A DNA stretch of 17,046 bases, taken from the NCBI GenBank assembly GCA_043743785.1, contig JAYTVW010000062.1, positions 1 through 17,046 of the forward strand, written 5' to 3'. Origin of the DNA: JAQTNA01 sp043743785 (GTDB taxonomy: Bacteria; Pseudomonadota; Gammaproteobacteria; Burkholderiales; Rhodocyclaceae). The stretch's first letter is position 1. Every line of letters begins with the position of its first letter. The translations under genes were made by a program, and so were the position numbers. This document shows positions 8,540 to 15,467 of the stretch, piece by piece. A model generated the notes under the pieces. It worked only from the letters and a program-made list of their open reading frames with translations, was not told the DNA's origin and made no database searches.

Positions 8540-9634
8540 TCAGGCGCTGGCACCCAGGACCTTGGCCCGTTCCTGTTGCTGAAGCAGTTCTTCCGTTGTT
8601 GGGGCCGGGGCGTCCAGCCAGCCGGCCAGATGGGCCTGCACCAATTCGCACAAAGCATGGATCCAGTCGGGGCGCTCGTTCAGGCAGGGAATGTAATGGA
8701 ACTCCCGGCCGCCCGCCGCCAGGAAGGCTGCCTTGCATTCCATGGCAATCTCTTCCAGGGTTTCCAGGCAGTCGGCGACGAAGCCCGGGCAGATGACATC
8801 CACCCGCCCCACGCCTTCCTTGCCCAGGGCTTCCAGGGTCGGCTGGGTGTAGGGCTGCAGCCACTCGGCGGCTCCGAAGCGGGACTGGAAGGTGATGCGG
8901 TACTGTTCGGCTGTCAGGCCCAGGGCCTGGGCCAGCAGGCGGCCGGTCTTGTGGCATTCGCAGAAATAGGGGTCCCCCTGTTCCAGGCTGCGCTTGGGCA
9001 GGCCGTGAAAGCTGATGACCAGCTGGTCCGGCCGGCCCCGGGCTTGCCAGTGCTCCCGTACCGAGGCGGCCAGAGCGTTGATGTAGGCCGTGTTGCCGGG
9101 GAAATTGCGGACGAAGCGCAGCTCCGGCAGGTTGCGCCAGGCCAGCATGCTTCGCGCCACGTCGTCCATGACGCTGGCGGTGGTGCTGGCGGCGTACTGG
9201 GGATACAGGGGCAGCACCAGGATGCGCTGGCAGCCGGCGGCTCGCAGCTCATCAAGGGTTTTGCCGATGGAAGGCTGGCCGTAGCGCATGGCCCAGGCCA
9301 CCACCAGGTCCGGGTGCCCCTGGTCCAGCAGGTAGCCCTTGAGAAGCTTGGTCATGCTCTCTGTGTGCACCTTCAGGGGCGATCCTTCCGTCATCCACAC
9401 GGCCGCGTATTTCTTTGCCGATTTTGCCGGCCGGGTATTCAGAATGATGCCGTTGAGAATCAGCCACCATACCGGTCGGGGGATTTCCACCACCCGTGGA
9501 TCCCACAGGAATTGCTTGAGATAGCGCCGCAGGGCAGGTGCCGTTGGCGCCTCCGGCGTACCGAGGTTCACCAGCAGAATGCCGGTACGGTAAGGCTGGC
9601 CGTGGGTGTGGGGCGGTTCGGGGAGGAAGGTCAT
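8540..9634 (-). CDS. hemH: Ferrochelatase
   Basis: Ferrochelatase inserts ferrous iron into protoporphyrin IX, the last step of protoheme synthesis. The N-terminus carries TGILLVNLGTPEAP (17-30). The active-site histidine is H210 in SFHGLPKRSLEQGDPY, and the acidic site is in PGFVADCLETLEEI (283-296), where E291 and E294 are candidates. The 364 residues match bacterial length. The ATG at 9634 is the only ATG, GTG or TTG before the conserved N-terminus, so the start is secure. Yet the bases before it are pyrimidine-rich repeat (ending at 9641) plus CTCTT, with no Shine-Dalgarno sequence. It follows hrcA on the minus strand across a 137-base gap. Confidence 0.97.
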   Translation of the reverse strand: MTFLPEPPHTHGQPYRTGILLVNLGTPEAPTAPALRRYLKQFLWDPRVVEIPRPVWWLILNGIILNTRPAKSAKKYAAVWMTEGSPLKVHTESMTKLLKGYLLDQGHPDLVVAWAMRYGQPSIGKTLDELRAAGCQRILVLPLYPQYAASTTASVMDDVARSMLAWRNLPELRFVRNFPGNTAYINALAASVREHWQARGRPDQLVISFHGLPKRSLEQGDPYFCECHKTGRLLAQALGLTAEQYRITFQSRFGAAEWLQPYTQPTLEALGKEGVGRVDVICPGFVADCLETLEEIAMECKAAFLAAGGREFHYIPCLNERPDWIHALCELVQAHLAGWLDAPAPTTEELLQQQERAKVLGASA

Positions 9635-9640
9635 AAGAGC

Positions 9641-9758
9641 GTGAGGGGTGAGGAGTGAGGGGTGAGGAGTAACAGCGGAGGGGCAGCGGTGGTGTTTTTA
9701 ATTCGCGCCCGTAGGCGCGCTGATTTCAACTCCTCACTCCTAACCCCTCACTCCTCAC
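9641..9758. repeat. Heptad inverted-repeat element between hrcA and hemH
   Basis: The left arm (9641-9670) alternates GTGAGGG and GTGAGGA in exact seven-base steps. The right arm (9729-9758) is built of ACTCCTC, ACTCCTA and ACCCCTC. The 58-base loop contains its own hairpin (GCGCC/GGCGC near 9705-9720). On the minus strand the purine-rich arm starts 13 bases after the hrcA stop and the pyrimidine-rich arm ends six bases before the hemH ATG, the same arrangement as at 2748-2842. Confidence 0.85.
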
Positions 9759-9771
9759 GCATTTGAATGAA

Positions 9772-10794
9772 TTACGAATCTGATGACAGTGCCGACGACA
9801 GCAGTCGCGCCGTGATGTCCACGATGGGGATGACCCGTTCGTAGGCCATGCGGGTGGGGCCGATGACGCCGACGGAGCCGACTACCTGGCCGTCCACTTC
9901 GTAGGGTGCTGCCACCACGCTGCATTCGTCCAGGGGCGCCAGGCCCGATTCGCCGCCGATGAAAATCTGCACGCCCTCGGCTCGGTTGGAGAGTTCCAGC
10001 AGATTTACCAGGCCCGTGCGTTGTTCGAAGAGATTGAAGAGCTCCCGCAGGCGACGCATGTTGGAGGACAAGTCTTCCACTTCCAGCAGGTTCTTTTCGC
10101 CGGTGAGGACGTAGGGCTGGGTGTCCGCGCTGACCGCCTCCGTACCGGCCTCAATGGCGGCGGTCATGAGGGAGGTCATGTCGGAGCGTAATTGCTCCAG
10201 TTCGCCCTTGAGTCGGCTCTTGATTTCCTCGAAATCGAAGCCGGCAAAATTCTGGTTCAGGAAATTTGCCGCTTCGATGAGTTCCGAAGGGCGGTAGTTG
10301 CGTTCGGTGAACAGGATGCGGTTCTGTACGTCGCCGGTGTGGGTGACGATGATGAGCAGGATGCGCCGGTCGGAGAGGCTGAGAAATTCGATCTGGCGGA
10401 TGCGCGGTGCGACCCGGCGTGGCACCATCACCACCCCGGCGAACTGGGTGAGCTGGGATAATAAATGGGAGGCGGAGCTGATGAGGCGTTGGGGATGATT
10501 GCGCTGCAGTTGGTCTTCCAGTTCGTGGATCCGCACCTGGTCCATGGTCTGCACGGTGAGCAGGCTGTCCACGAAAATGCGGTAGCCCCGGGGCGTCGGG
10601 ATGCGGCCGGCGGAAGTGTGGGGGCTGCTGATGAAGCCCATTTCCTCCAGGTCCGACATGACGTTCCTGACGGTGGCGGCGGACAGGTCCAGGCCCGAGT
10701 ATTTCGACAGGGCGCGGGAGCCCACCGGTTGCCCTTCGGCGATATACCGTTCGATCAGCGTCTTCAGCAGGATTTGGGCGCGGCGGTCTAACAT
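9772..10794 (-). CDS. hrcA: Heat-inducible transcription repressor HrcA
   Basis: HrcA represses class I heat-shock genes by binding the CIRCE inverted repeat, usually with help from GroEL. The 340 residues match the family. The N-terminal winged-helix part (about 5-75) holds LDRRAQILLKTLIERYI, then SAATVRNVMSDLEEMGFI and the turn HTSAGRIPTPRGYR (59-72). A GAF-like and dimerisation region follows. The ATG at 10794 has only a weak ribosome site. It is divergent from nadK and upstream of hemH. I found no CIRCE-like inverted repeat in this window, so its targets (commonly groES-groEL) are probably elsewhere. Confidence 0.97.
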   Translation of the reverse strand: MLDRRAQILLKTLIERYIAEGQPVGSRALSKYSGLDLSAATVRNVMSDLEEMGFISSPHTSAGRIPTPRGYRIFVDSLLTVQTMDQVRIHELEDQLQRNHPQRLISSASHLLSQLTQFAGVVMVPRRVAPRIRQIEFLSLSDRRILLIIVTHTGDVQNRILFTERNYRPSELIEAANFLNQNFAGFDFEEIKSRLKGELEQLRSDMTSLMTAAIEAGTEAVSADTQPYVLTGEKNLLEVEDLSSNMRRLRELFNLFEQRTGLVNLLELSNRAEGVQIFIGGESGLAPLDECSVVAAPYEVDGQVVGSVGVIGPTRMAYERVIPIVDITARLLSSALSSDS

Positions 10795-10820
10795 GGTCGG
10801 GCATTCCAGGGTTCGGCCGA

Positions 10821-10849
10821 ATCATATAAGAATCCGGGCAGCCTGTGAT
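10821..10849 (-). promoter_or_regulatory. Candidate sigma-70 promoter of hrcA
   Basis: On the minus strand, ATCACA (10849-10844, four of six bases of TTGACA) and TATGAT (10826-10821, five of six of TATAAT) are 17 bases apart. Its -35 box lies one base from that of the divergent nadK promoter. Confidence 0.45.
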
Positions 10850-10850
10850 T

Positions 10851-10880
10851 TTGACAGAAGGGCCGGCGCACAAGTAAAAA
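10851..10880 (+). promoter_or_regulatory. Candidate sigma-70 promoter of nadK
   Basis: A perfect TTGACA (10851-10856) is followed after 18 bases by TAAAAA (10875-10880, four of six bases of TATAAT). This would give a leader of about 40 bases before the nadK ATG. Confidence 0.5.
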
Positions 10881-10926
10881 GTTCCCGTCCCTCCCGCGTA
10901 ACAGGCTTTATGGTTTAATTCGACCC

Positions 10927-11820
10927 ATGGAAAACAAGGTGACGCGGACCTTCCGCAGCATTGCCCTCGTCGGCAAATACCAGAGCAAGGAAGTGGCCGC
11001 AGCACTGGCCTCCCTGGCGGCTTTTTTGCGGGAGCGGGGTATGGAGGTGCTGATCGAGCAGGGCACCGCCAGTTCTACCGGCACCGCCGGCTACGTGGTG
11101 GCACCGTACGAAGAGATCGGTTCCCGGGCTGATCTGGCGGTGGTGCTGGGGGGCGATGGCACCATGCTCAACACGGCGCGGCGCTTGGCCGGCTACGGCG
11201 TGCCCTTGGTCGGCGTCAATCAGGGCCGCCTGGGCTTCATGACCGACATCGCCCGGGGCCACATGCTGGAAAAGGTCGGGGACGTGGTGGAGGGGCGCTA
11301 CGTGGAGGAACACCGCCTCATGCTGGACGCGGAAGTGCTGCGGGGCGGCGAGCGGGTCTTCCACAACTTGGCCTTGAACGACGTGGTGGTGAACAAGGGC
11401 GACCTGGGGCGCATGATCGAATTCCAGTTGCACGTGGATGGGGAGTACATCTACAACCAGCGCTCCGACGGCATGATTGTGTGCACGCCCACCGGCTCCA
11501 CCGCCTACGCCCTGTCAGCCAATGGACCCATCCTCCACCCTTCGGTGCATGGCATCGCCCTGGTGCCCCTGTGTCCCCACGCCCTCTCAAACCGGCCCAT
11601 CACACTGGGGGACCAGAGCATCATCGACATCACCCTGGTGCATCCCCACGATGCGCGGGTACATTGCGACGGACAGACCCATTTCGATGCCCGGGCCGGC
11701 GACACGGTACGCATCGTGCGCTCCAAGTGCTCCATCACCCTGCTGCATCCGCCGGGCTACAGCTACTTTGACATGCTGCGGGAAAAGCTCCACTGGTCTG
11801 AGCCGCCGAAGCGGCATTGA
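10927..11820 (+). CDS. nadK: NAD kinase
   Basis: NAD kinase phosphorylates NAD to NADP, the source of the cell's NADP(H) pool. The 297 residues match the bacterial enzyme. The catalytic GGDGTML motif is at 75-81, followed by GVNQGRLGFMTD (96-107), the substrate-binding LNDVVV region near 150 and the glycine-rich TPTGSTAYALSANGP segment near 190. The ATG at 10927 gives a normal N-terminus but has no clear ribosome site (TTCGACCC precedes it). It is divergent from hrcA and followed by recN. The gap between them holds an octad inverted repeat with a T8 run that may end the nadK transcript. Confidence 0.97.
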   Translation: MENKVTRTFRSIALVGKYQSKEVAAALASLAAFLRERGMEVLIEQGTASSTGTAGYVVAPYEEIGSRADLAVVLGGDGTMLNTARRLAGYGVPLVGVNQGRLGFMTDIARGHMLEKVGDVVEGRYVEEHRLMLDAEVLRGGERVFHNLALNDVVVNKGDLGRMIEFQLHVDGEYIYNQRSDGMIVCTPTGSTAYALSANGPILHPSVHGIALVPLCPHALSNRPITLGDQSIIDITLVHPHDARVHCDGQTHFDARAGDTVRIVRSKCSITLLHPPGYSYFDMLREKLHWSEPPKRH

Positions 11821-11823
11821 GGC

Positions 11824-11972
11824 TGGAAAAAGCACTTTGAAACGCCGAGGCGCCGAGACGCAGAGGAAGGCAAAAGCTTGGCGGCGGTAGCCTGATTGGC
11901 ATTTCGGTAATTTCTCCCGCTTTTCAGGTTTTCTCGGCGCCTCTGCGTCTCGGCGTTTAGTAAGTTTTTTTT
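11824..11972. repeat. Octad inverted-repeat element, copy 2, with T8 run
   Basis: The inner arms 11840-11866 and 11933-11959 are inverted copies of AAACGC plus (A/C)GAG(G/A)CGC units. The left flank (TGGAAAAAGCACTTTG) closely matches that of copy 1. On the plus strand the right arm is followed by eight T residues (11965-11972), so the folded transcript looks like a large terminator for nadK. It begins four bases after the nadK stop codon. Confidence 0.8.
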
Positions 11973-12003
11973 ATTACCATTTATTTTCAATTCGTAGCCA
12001 ACC

Positions 12004-13662
12004 ATGCTCCGCCGACTACTCATTCGCGACTACGTCATCGTTGACACCCTGGAACTGGATTTTTCCGCCGGCTTAGGCGCCCTTACGGGGGAAACGGGCG
12101 CGGGCAAGTCCATCCTGGTGGATGCCCTGTCCCTGGCCTTGGGGGAGCGTGCGGATTCGTCGGTGGTGCGCCAGGGGCGGGAGCGGGCGGAAATTTCCGC
12201 CGAATTCGATCTGCCCCCCGGCGGCGCCCTGGCGCAGTGGCTCGCAAACAACGATTTCGCGGCGGACGCCTGCCTGCTGCGCAGGGTCGTCGATGGGGGC
12301 GGACGTTCCCGCGCCTACGTGAACGGCACGCCCGCGACCCTGGCCCAGTTGAAAGAAGCTGGCGCCCTGCTGGCGGACATCCATGGCCAGCACCAGCACC
12401 ACGCCCTCCTGAAAAGCGAGGCCCAAAGGAAGCTTCTGGATAGCCACGGCGGTCTGTCCCTGGAAGCCCGTCAGACGGCGGAGGCCTTCCGGGCCTGGCG
12501 CAGCCTGCGGGAAGCGCGGGAGGCGGCGGAAAAGAACGCCGTTGGCAGCGCCCGGGAGCGGGAAATGCTCGAATGGCAGGTGCAGGAATTGAAGGCCCTG
12601 GCCTTTGACCCGACCCAGTGGGTGGAGGCGAACCAGGAATTCAATCGCCTGGCCCATGCCGCCACCTTGCTGGAAGGCGTCGCCATGGCCTGCTCGGTAC
12701 TGGATGAAGGCGAGGCGGCGGTCCTTTCCCGGGTGGAGGCCGTGGCCGGGCGCATGGCTACGCTCAGTGACTTTGACGCCAGCCTTGAGGATGCCCGAGG
12801 CTTGCTGGAAGGCGCCCAGATCCAACTGGGCGAGGCCCTGCACACCCTGCGCCGCTACCAGGACCGGCTGGACCTGGATCCGTCACGCCTGTCCCAGCTG
12901 GAGCGGCGCATCGACGCGGTCGAATCCCTGGCGAAAAAGAACCGGGTGCCCGCCGAGGAACTGCCGGCCCTGCTGGCCAGCTTGGAAGCGCGCCTCGCCG
13001 ACTTGCAGGTAAGCGCCGACCCGGCAGCCCTGGCGGCCCGGGAAGCCCAGGCCCAGGCCGCGTTCAGGGCCGTGGCGGGAGAACTCTCCGCCGGGCGGGG
13101 GCGCGTAGCGGTCGAACTTTCCCGGGCCGTGACGGCGGCCATGCAGGAACTGGCCCTGGCGGGCGGGAAGTTCGAGGTGGGCCTGACGCCCCTGGCGGAG
13201 GGGGCGCTGCATGGTCTGGAAGACGTGGAATTCCTCGTCGCCGCCAACCCCAACCAGCCCCTGCGCTCCATGGCCAAGGTGGCTTCCGGTGGCGAGCTCT
13301 CGCGCATTGGCCTGGCCATCCAGGTCATCACCAGCAAGAGCGGCGACACGCCGACCCTGCTCTTCGACGAAGTGGACGTGGGCATCGGCGGCCGGGTGGC
13401 GGAAATCGTCGGGCGCCTGCTGGCGGAACTGGGCAAGGAGCGCCAGGTGCTGTGCGTGACCCACTTGCCCCAGGTGGCGGCGTGCGCCGACTGGCAATGG
13501 AACATTTCCAAGGAAAATGTGGGTGCGGAGGTGCTGTCCCGCGTCACGCTCCTGGATCAGACCGGCCGCATCGACGAAATCGCCCGCATGCTGGGGGGGG
13601 TGAACATCACCGAAACCACACGGCGACATGCGGCGGAGATGCTTTCGGGCGGTGAAAAGTGA
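12004..13662 (+). CDS. recN: DNA repair protein RecN
   Basis: RecN is an SMC-like ATPase that acts early in double-strand break repair. The 552 residues have the expected order: Walker A GETGAGKS (29-36), a long helical coiled-coil middle (about 150-370), the ABC signature SGGELSR (428-434) and Walker B LLFDEVD with D455-E456. The ATG at 12004 gives the typical N-terminus (MLRRLLIRDYVIVDTLELDF). No Shine-Dalgarno sequence is seen, and the 30 bases before it are AT-rich. The last two codons and the TGA stop lie inside a GTGAAAA tandem repeat (13652-13675), so the original C-terminus may have been replaced. I see no LexA box in the short gap upstream. Confidence 0.96.
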   Translation: MLRRLLIRDYVIVDTLELDFSAGLGALTGETGAGKSILVDALSLALGERADSSVVRQGRERAEISAEFDLPPGGALAQWLANNDFAADACLLRRVVDGGGRSRAYVNGTPATLAQLKEAGALLADIHGQHQHHALLKSEAQRKLLDSHGGLSLEARQTAEAFRAWRSLREAREAAEKNAVGSAREREMLEWQVQELKALAFDPTQWVEANQEFNRLAHAATLLEGVAMACSVLDEGEAAVLSRVEAVAGRMATLSDFDASLEDARGLLEGAQIQLGEALHTLRRYQDRLDLDPSRLSQLERRIDAVESLAKKNRVPAEELPALLASLEARLADLQVSADPAALAAREAQAQAAFRAVAGELSAGRGRVAVELSRAVTAAMQELALAGGKFEVGLTPLAEGALHGLEDVEFLVAANPNQPLRSMAKVASGGELSRIGLAIQVITSKSGDTPTLLFDEVDVGIGGRVAEIVGRLLAELGKERQVLCVTHLPQVAACADWQWNISKENVGAEVLSRVTLLDQTGRIDEIARMLGGVNITETTRRHAAEMLSGGEK

Positions 13663-13675
13663 AAAGTGAAACGTG
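13652..13675 (+). repeat. GTGAAAA heptad tandem repeat at the recN stop codon
   Basis: GTGAAAA (13652-13658), GTGAAAA (13659-13665) and GTGAAAC (13666-13672) follow in exact seven-base steps. They include the recN TGA stop (13660-13662). No inverted partner is seen nearby, so this is a single arm. Confidence 0.75.
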
Positions 13676-13681
13676 TAAATC

Positions 13682-13707
13682 AGAAGGGGCGCTGCGGCGC
13701 CCCTTCT
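13682..13707 (+). terminator. Hairpin after recN, probable terminator
   Basis: AGAAGGGGCGC (13682-13692) pairs perfectly with GCGCCCCTTCT (13697-13707) around TGCG. It lies 20 bases after the recN stop codon. Only a short T-rich stretch follows, so termination may be partial. The near-perfect symmetry would also work on the other strand. Confidence 0.65.
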
Positions 13708-13740
13708 TGCTGACGCGGCGGAAGTTCCGCACCTTGCGCT

Positions 13741-13818
13741 CTACGGCTGTGGAGCGGTTCCTTGTCGGATGTACTTGATGTAAGCAGCGACCCGTTCCCG
13801 GTCGCTGTTTGATAGGTG
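13741..13818 (-). pseudogene. Possible C-terminal coding remnant, family unknown
   Basis: On the minus strand an open frame of about 25 codons ends in TAG at 13743-13741. It begins after an in-frame stop and reads PHLSNSDRERVAAYIKYI, then RQGTAPQP. The helix with evenly spaced charged and hydrophobic residues looks like a real C-terminal end of a protein (a c-type cytochrome-like end is one option). There is no start codon or upstream part, so it is at best a gene fragment. Confidence 0.25.
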
Positions 13819-13914
13819 GGGCTACGTGTTCACTGACAGAGTGATGTGAGTGGGGTGGGTGGTGCATACACGGTGCTTCGTCCCCTTTGCCTGTCAGCCG
13901 ATTTCCCGCTCTGC

Positions 13915-14436
13915 CTATTCCAGCAGTGCATCCACCATCTGTTGGGCCTGTTCGGGCAAAACGAGTTGCAGGTCGTCGTCGTCGTAACGCAAGGTGACCG
14001 CGTAGGGGTTCAGAACTGCGAGTGCATCCGGGGTATGGGGTGTGGCGATACCTGCGGTGTTGAGTTCGGCGGCGAGCGCCAGGAGGTGTGGCGATTTCTG
14101 TCAATAAATGCCCCCGCTGACTTGTCTTTTCCTTCCCCTGCGGCGTTGCGTCCGCCATTACATAGCTCGCTATGCGCAGGCGGCCGCGCCTTGAAGGGAA
14201 ACGAAAATCCGGCGTCTTCGGGTGCATTTATTTCCGGCAATCGCCTTGTGGGTGCGGCCTGGAATGAGGTGGCGGACGATCATGACGGCCTTCAAGGCTT
14301 TTTCCATCGCCTGCTGGGCGAAGAAATAGGCCGATGCGGGCCGCAGGCCGGGACCTTGCAGCAACCAAAGAAATGCGTCCCGGTCTGACCGGGCCAGGCC
14401 CAACAGCCTCCGCGCTTCCTCAAGCAGCGGCGGCAT
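13915..14436 (-). pseudogene. HEPN-domain gene split by a palindromic insertion
   Basis: HEPN proteins paired with MNT nucleotidyltransferases form toxin-antitoxin or related systems. The 5' part (14436-14248) reads MPPLLEEARRLLGLARSD, then YFFAQQAMEKALKAVMIV and ends in GRTH, the typical HEPN first helices. The 3' part (14088-13915) reads HLLALAAELNTAGIATPH, then NPYAVTLRYDDDD and EQAQQMVDALLE before TAG, the matching HEPN end. Between them lies a 156-base palindrome whose reading adds foreign residues and a stop at 14170, so the gene is broken. Both parts are in the same frame, 162 bases apart. The ATG overlaps the MNT gene's 3' end by 17 bases. No R-x4-6-H ribonuclease motif is evident in either part. 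Confidence 0.8.
14090..14245. mobile_element. 156-base MITE-like palindrome inserted in the HEPN gene
   Basis: The element is an imperfect inverted repeat symmetric about 14167/14168. The ends GGCGATT (14090-14096) and AATCGCC (14239-14245), then AATAAATGC (14103-14111) and GCATTTATT (14224-14232), are perfect inverted copies. Similarity continues to the central CATAGC/GCTATG. It codes for no protein. CCACA occurs on both sides on the minus strand (14251-14247 and 14091-14087), a possible target-site duplication that overlaps the end by two bases. Excising 160 bases would not restore the frame, so this is uncertain. Confidence 0.75.
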
Positions 14437-14743
14437 ACATGACCTTGCCTTCGGTGCGCGCCCAGTAGGGCGCGGTGCCGGGAACCTGACTGCGGCGCTC
14501 GAACTCCTGCTCGGAATAGACCAGCACATCCACGCCCTTGCCGACCCAGCCGATGGCGCGGTTGAGCCGCAGCATTTCCTCACCCTTCTCCAAGACTTCC
14601 CGCTCGATGACCACGAGATCCAGGTCGGAGCCCTCGTCGGCATCGCCCCTCGCATATGAGCCGAAGACGATGACGCACAGGGGGGTGTGGGCTGCCCCGA
14701 CGGCGCGTCTGACGGCTTCCTCTATGGCTTGTTGGCTGAGCAT
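14420..14743 (-). CDS. MNT-type nucleotidyltransferase, antitoxin of a HEPN-MNT pair (107 aa)
   Basis: This is a minimal nucleotidyltransferase. In characterised pairs the MNT protein neutralises its HEPN partner by adding nucleotides to it. The nucleotidyltransferase pattern is complete: FGSYARGD (27-34) with G28-S29, then D40 and D42 in SDLDLVV, and a third acidic residue D72 in VDVLV. The ATG at 14743 is chosen because family proteins begin with such a helix (MLSQQAIEEAVRRAV); the frame is open to 14851, but that part reads like non-coding sequence. The ribosome site is weak. It is upstream of and overlaps the HEPN gene on the minus strand. Since the HEPN gene is broken, this antitoxin is probably an orphan. 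Confidence 0.8.
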   Translation of the reverse strand: MLSQQAIEEAVRRAVGAAHTPLCVIVFGSYARGDADEGSDLDLVVIEREVLEKGEEMLRLNRAIGWVGKGVDVLVYSEQEFERRSQVPGTAPYWARTEGKVMYAAAA

Positions 14744-14761
14744 GGTTAATCCAGAGAAGGC

Positions 14762-14884
14762 GGTGCGCCATTGTGCCTCGCCGACAATGCGTTGTGCAAA
14801 ATCGCCGCGCGTGGCATCGGATGCTCGATGGCGCCGATGGCGTGTTAGCAATGGGGCGGCTTGGGTGGTGGGGCGCTGCGCACC
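14762..14884. repeat. Possible palindromic repeat upstream of the MNT gene
   Basis: GGTGCGC (14762-14768) and GCGCACC (14878-14884) are inverted copies bounding about 120 bases that contain smaller palindromes (for example GATGGCGCCGATG near 14827). GTAGGGTGCGC-type ends occur in dispersed repeats of betaproteobacteria. No gene is seen in this stretch. Confidence 0.3.
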
Positions 14885-14898
14885 CTACATCCCGGCCC

Positions 14899-15336
14899 CT
14901 AGCGCGGCACCGCCTTCTTGTTCGGGCAGGCGTCCTTCAGGCAGTCCACGTAGAGATAGAGGGCGTGTTCCTTGACGCGAAAGCCGCGCTGTTCCGCCGC
15001 CTGGACCTGCAGGCGCTCGATTTCTGCGTCAAAGAACTCTTCCACCTGGCCGCACTGCAGGCACACCAGGTGATCGTGGTGCTTGCCTTCGTTGATCTCG
15101 AAGACCGCCTTGCCGGATTCGAAGTAGTGGCGCTCCAGGAGGCCGGCCTGCTCGAACTGGGTGAGCACCCGGTAGACCGTGGCCAGGCCGATGTCCATGT
15201 TTTCCGCCAGCAACTGGCGGTACACGTCCTCCGCCGTCATGTGCCGCAGATCCGTCGTCTGAAAGAGTTCCAGGATCTTCAGGCGCGGCAGGGTGGCCTT
15301 CAGGCCCATGCTCTTGAGGTTCTGGGAATTGGTCAT
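14899..15336 (-). CDS. fur: Ferric uptake regulator Fur
   Basis: Fur is a dimeric Fe2+-responsive repressor of iron uptake genes. The 145 residues have the N-terminal winged helix (about 5-83) with the recognition helix region DIGLATVYRVLTQFEQAGLL (48-67), then metal-site residues E80, H86-H-D-H89 and H124. Structural zinc cysteines are in CLQC (C92, C95), with a second pair at C132 and C137. The ATG at 15336 has a weak AAAGA site. It is divergent from bamE, an order seen in many betaproteobacteria (family knowledge). No clear Fur box is seen in the 131-base gap. Confidence 0.97.
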   Translation of the reverse strand: MTNSQNLKSMGLKATLPRLKILELFQTTDLRHMTAEDVYRQLLAENMDIGLATVYRVLTQFEQAGLLERHYFESGKAVFEINEGKHHDHLVCLQCGQVEEFFDAEIERLQVQAAEQRGFRVKEHALYLYVDCLKDACPNKKAVPR

Positions 15337-15467
15337 TGGGTCTTTCGTGGTAGAACGGGCGACGTAGGCAAATATGGATCAAGTCCATGCCCCCGACACC
15401 GCTCCGGTGGAAGACAAGCCGGATATGATATAGTTTTCCTTCATCCTTGAAAATTCCGCCCGGCCCC

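Noticed and set aside
8576..9658. A 360-residue open frame on the plus strand opposite hemH
   Set aside because: It is an antisense shadow of the ferrochelatase gene with no ribosome site or known motif.
15371..15390. FNR-like or Fur-like box between fur and bamE
   Set aside because: Only one half (ATCAA) fits an FNR site, and the short ATGGA/TCCAT repeat is too weak to call.
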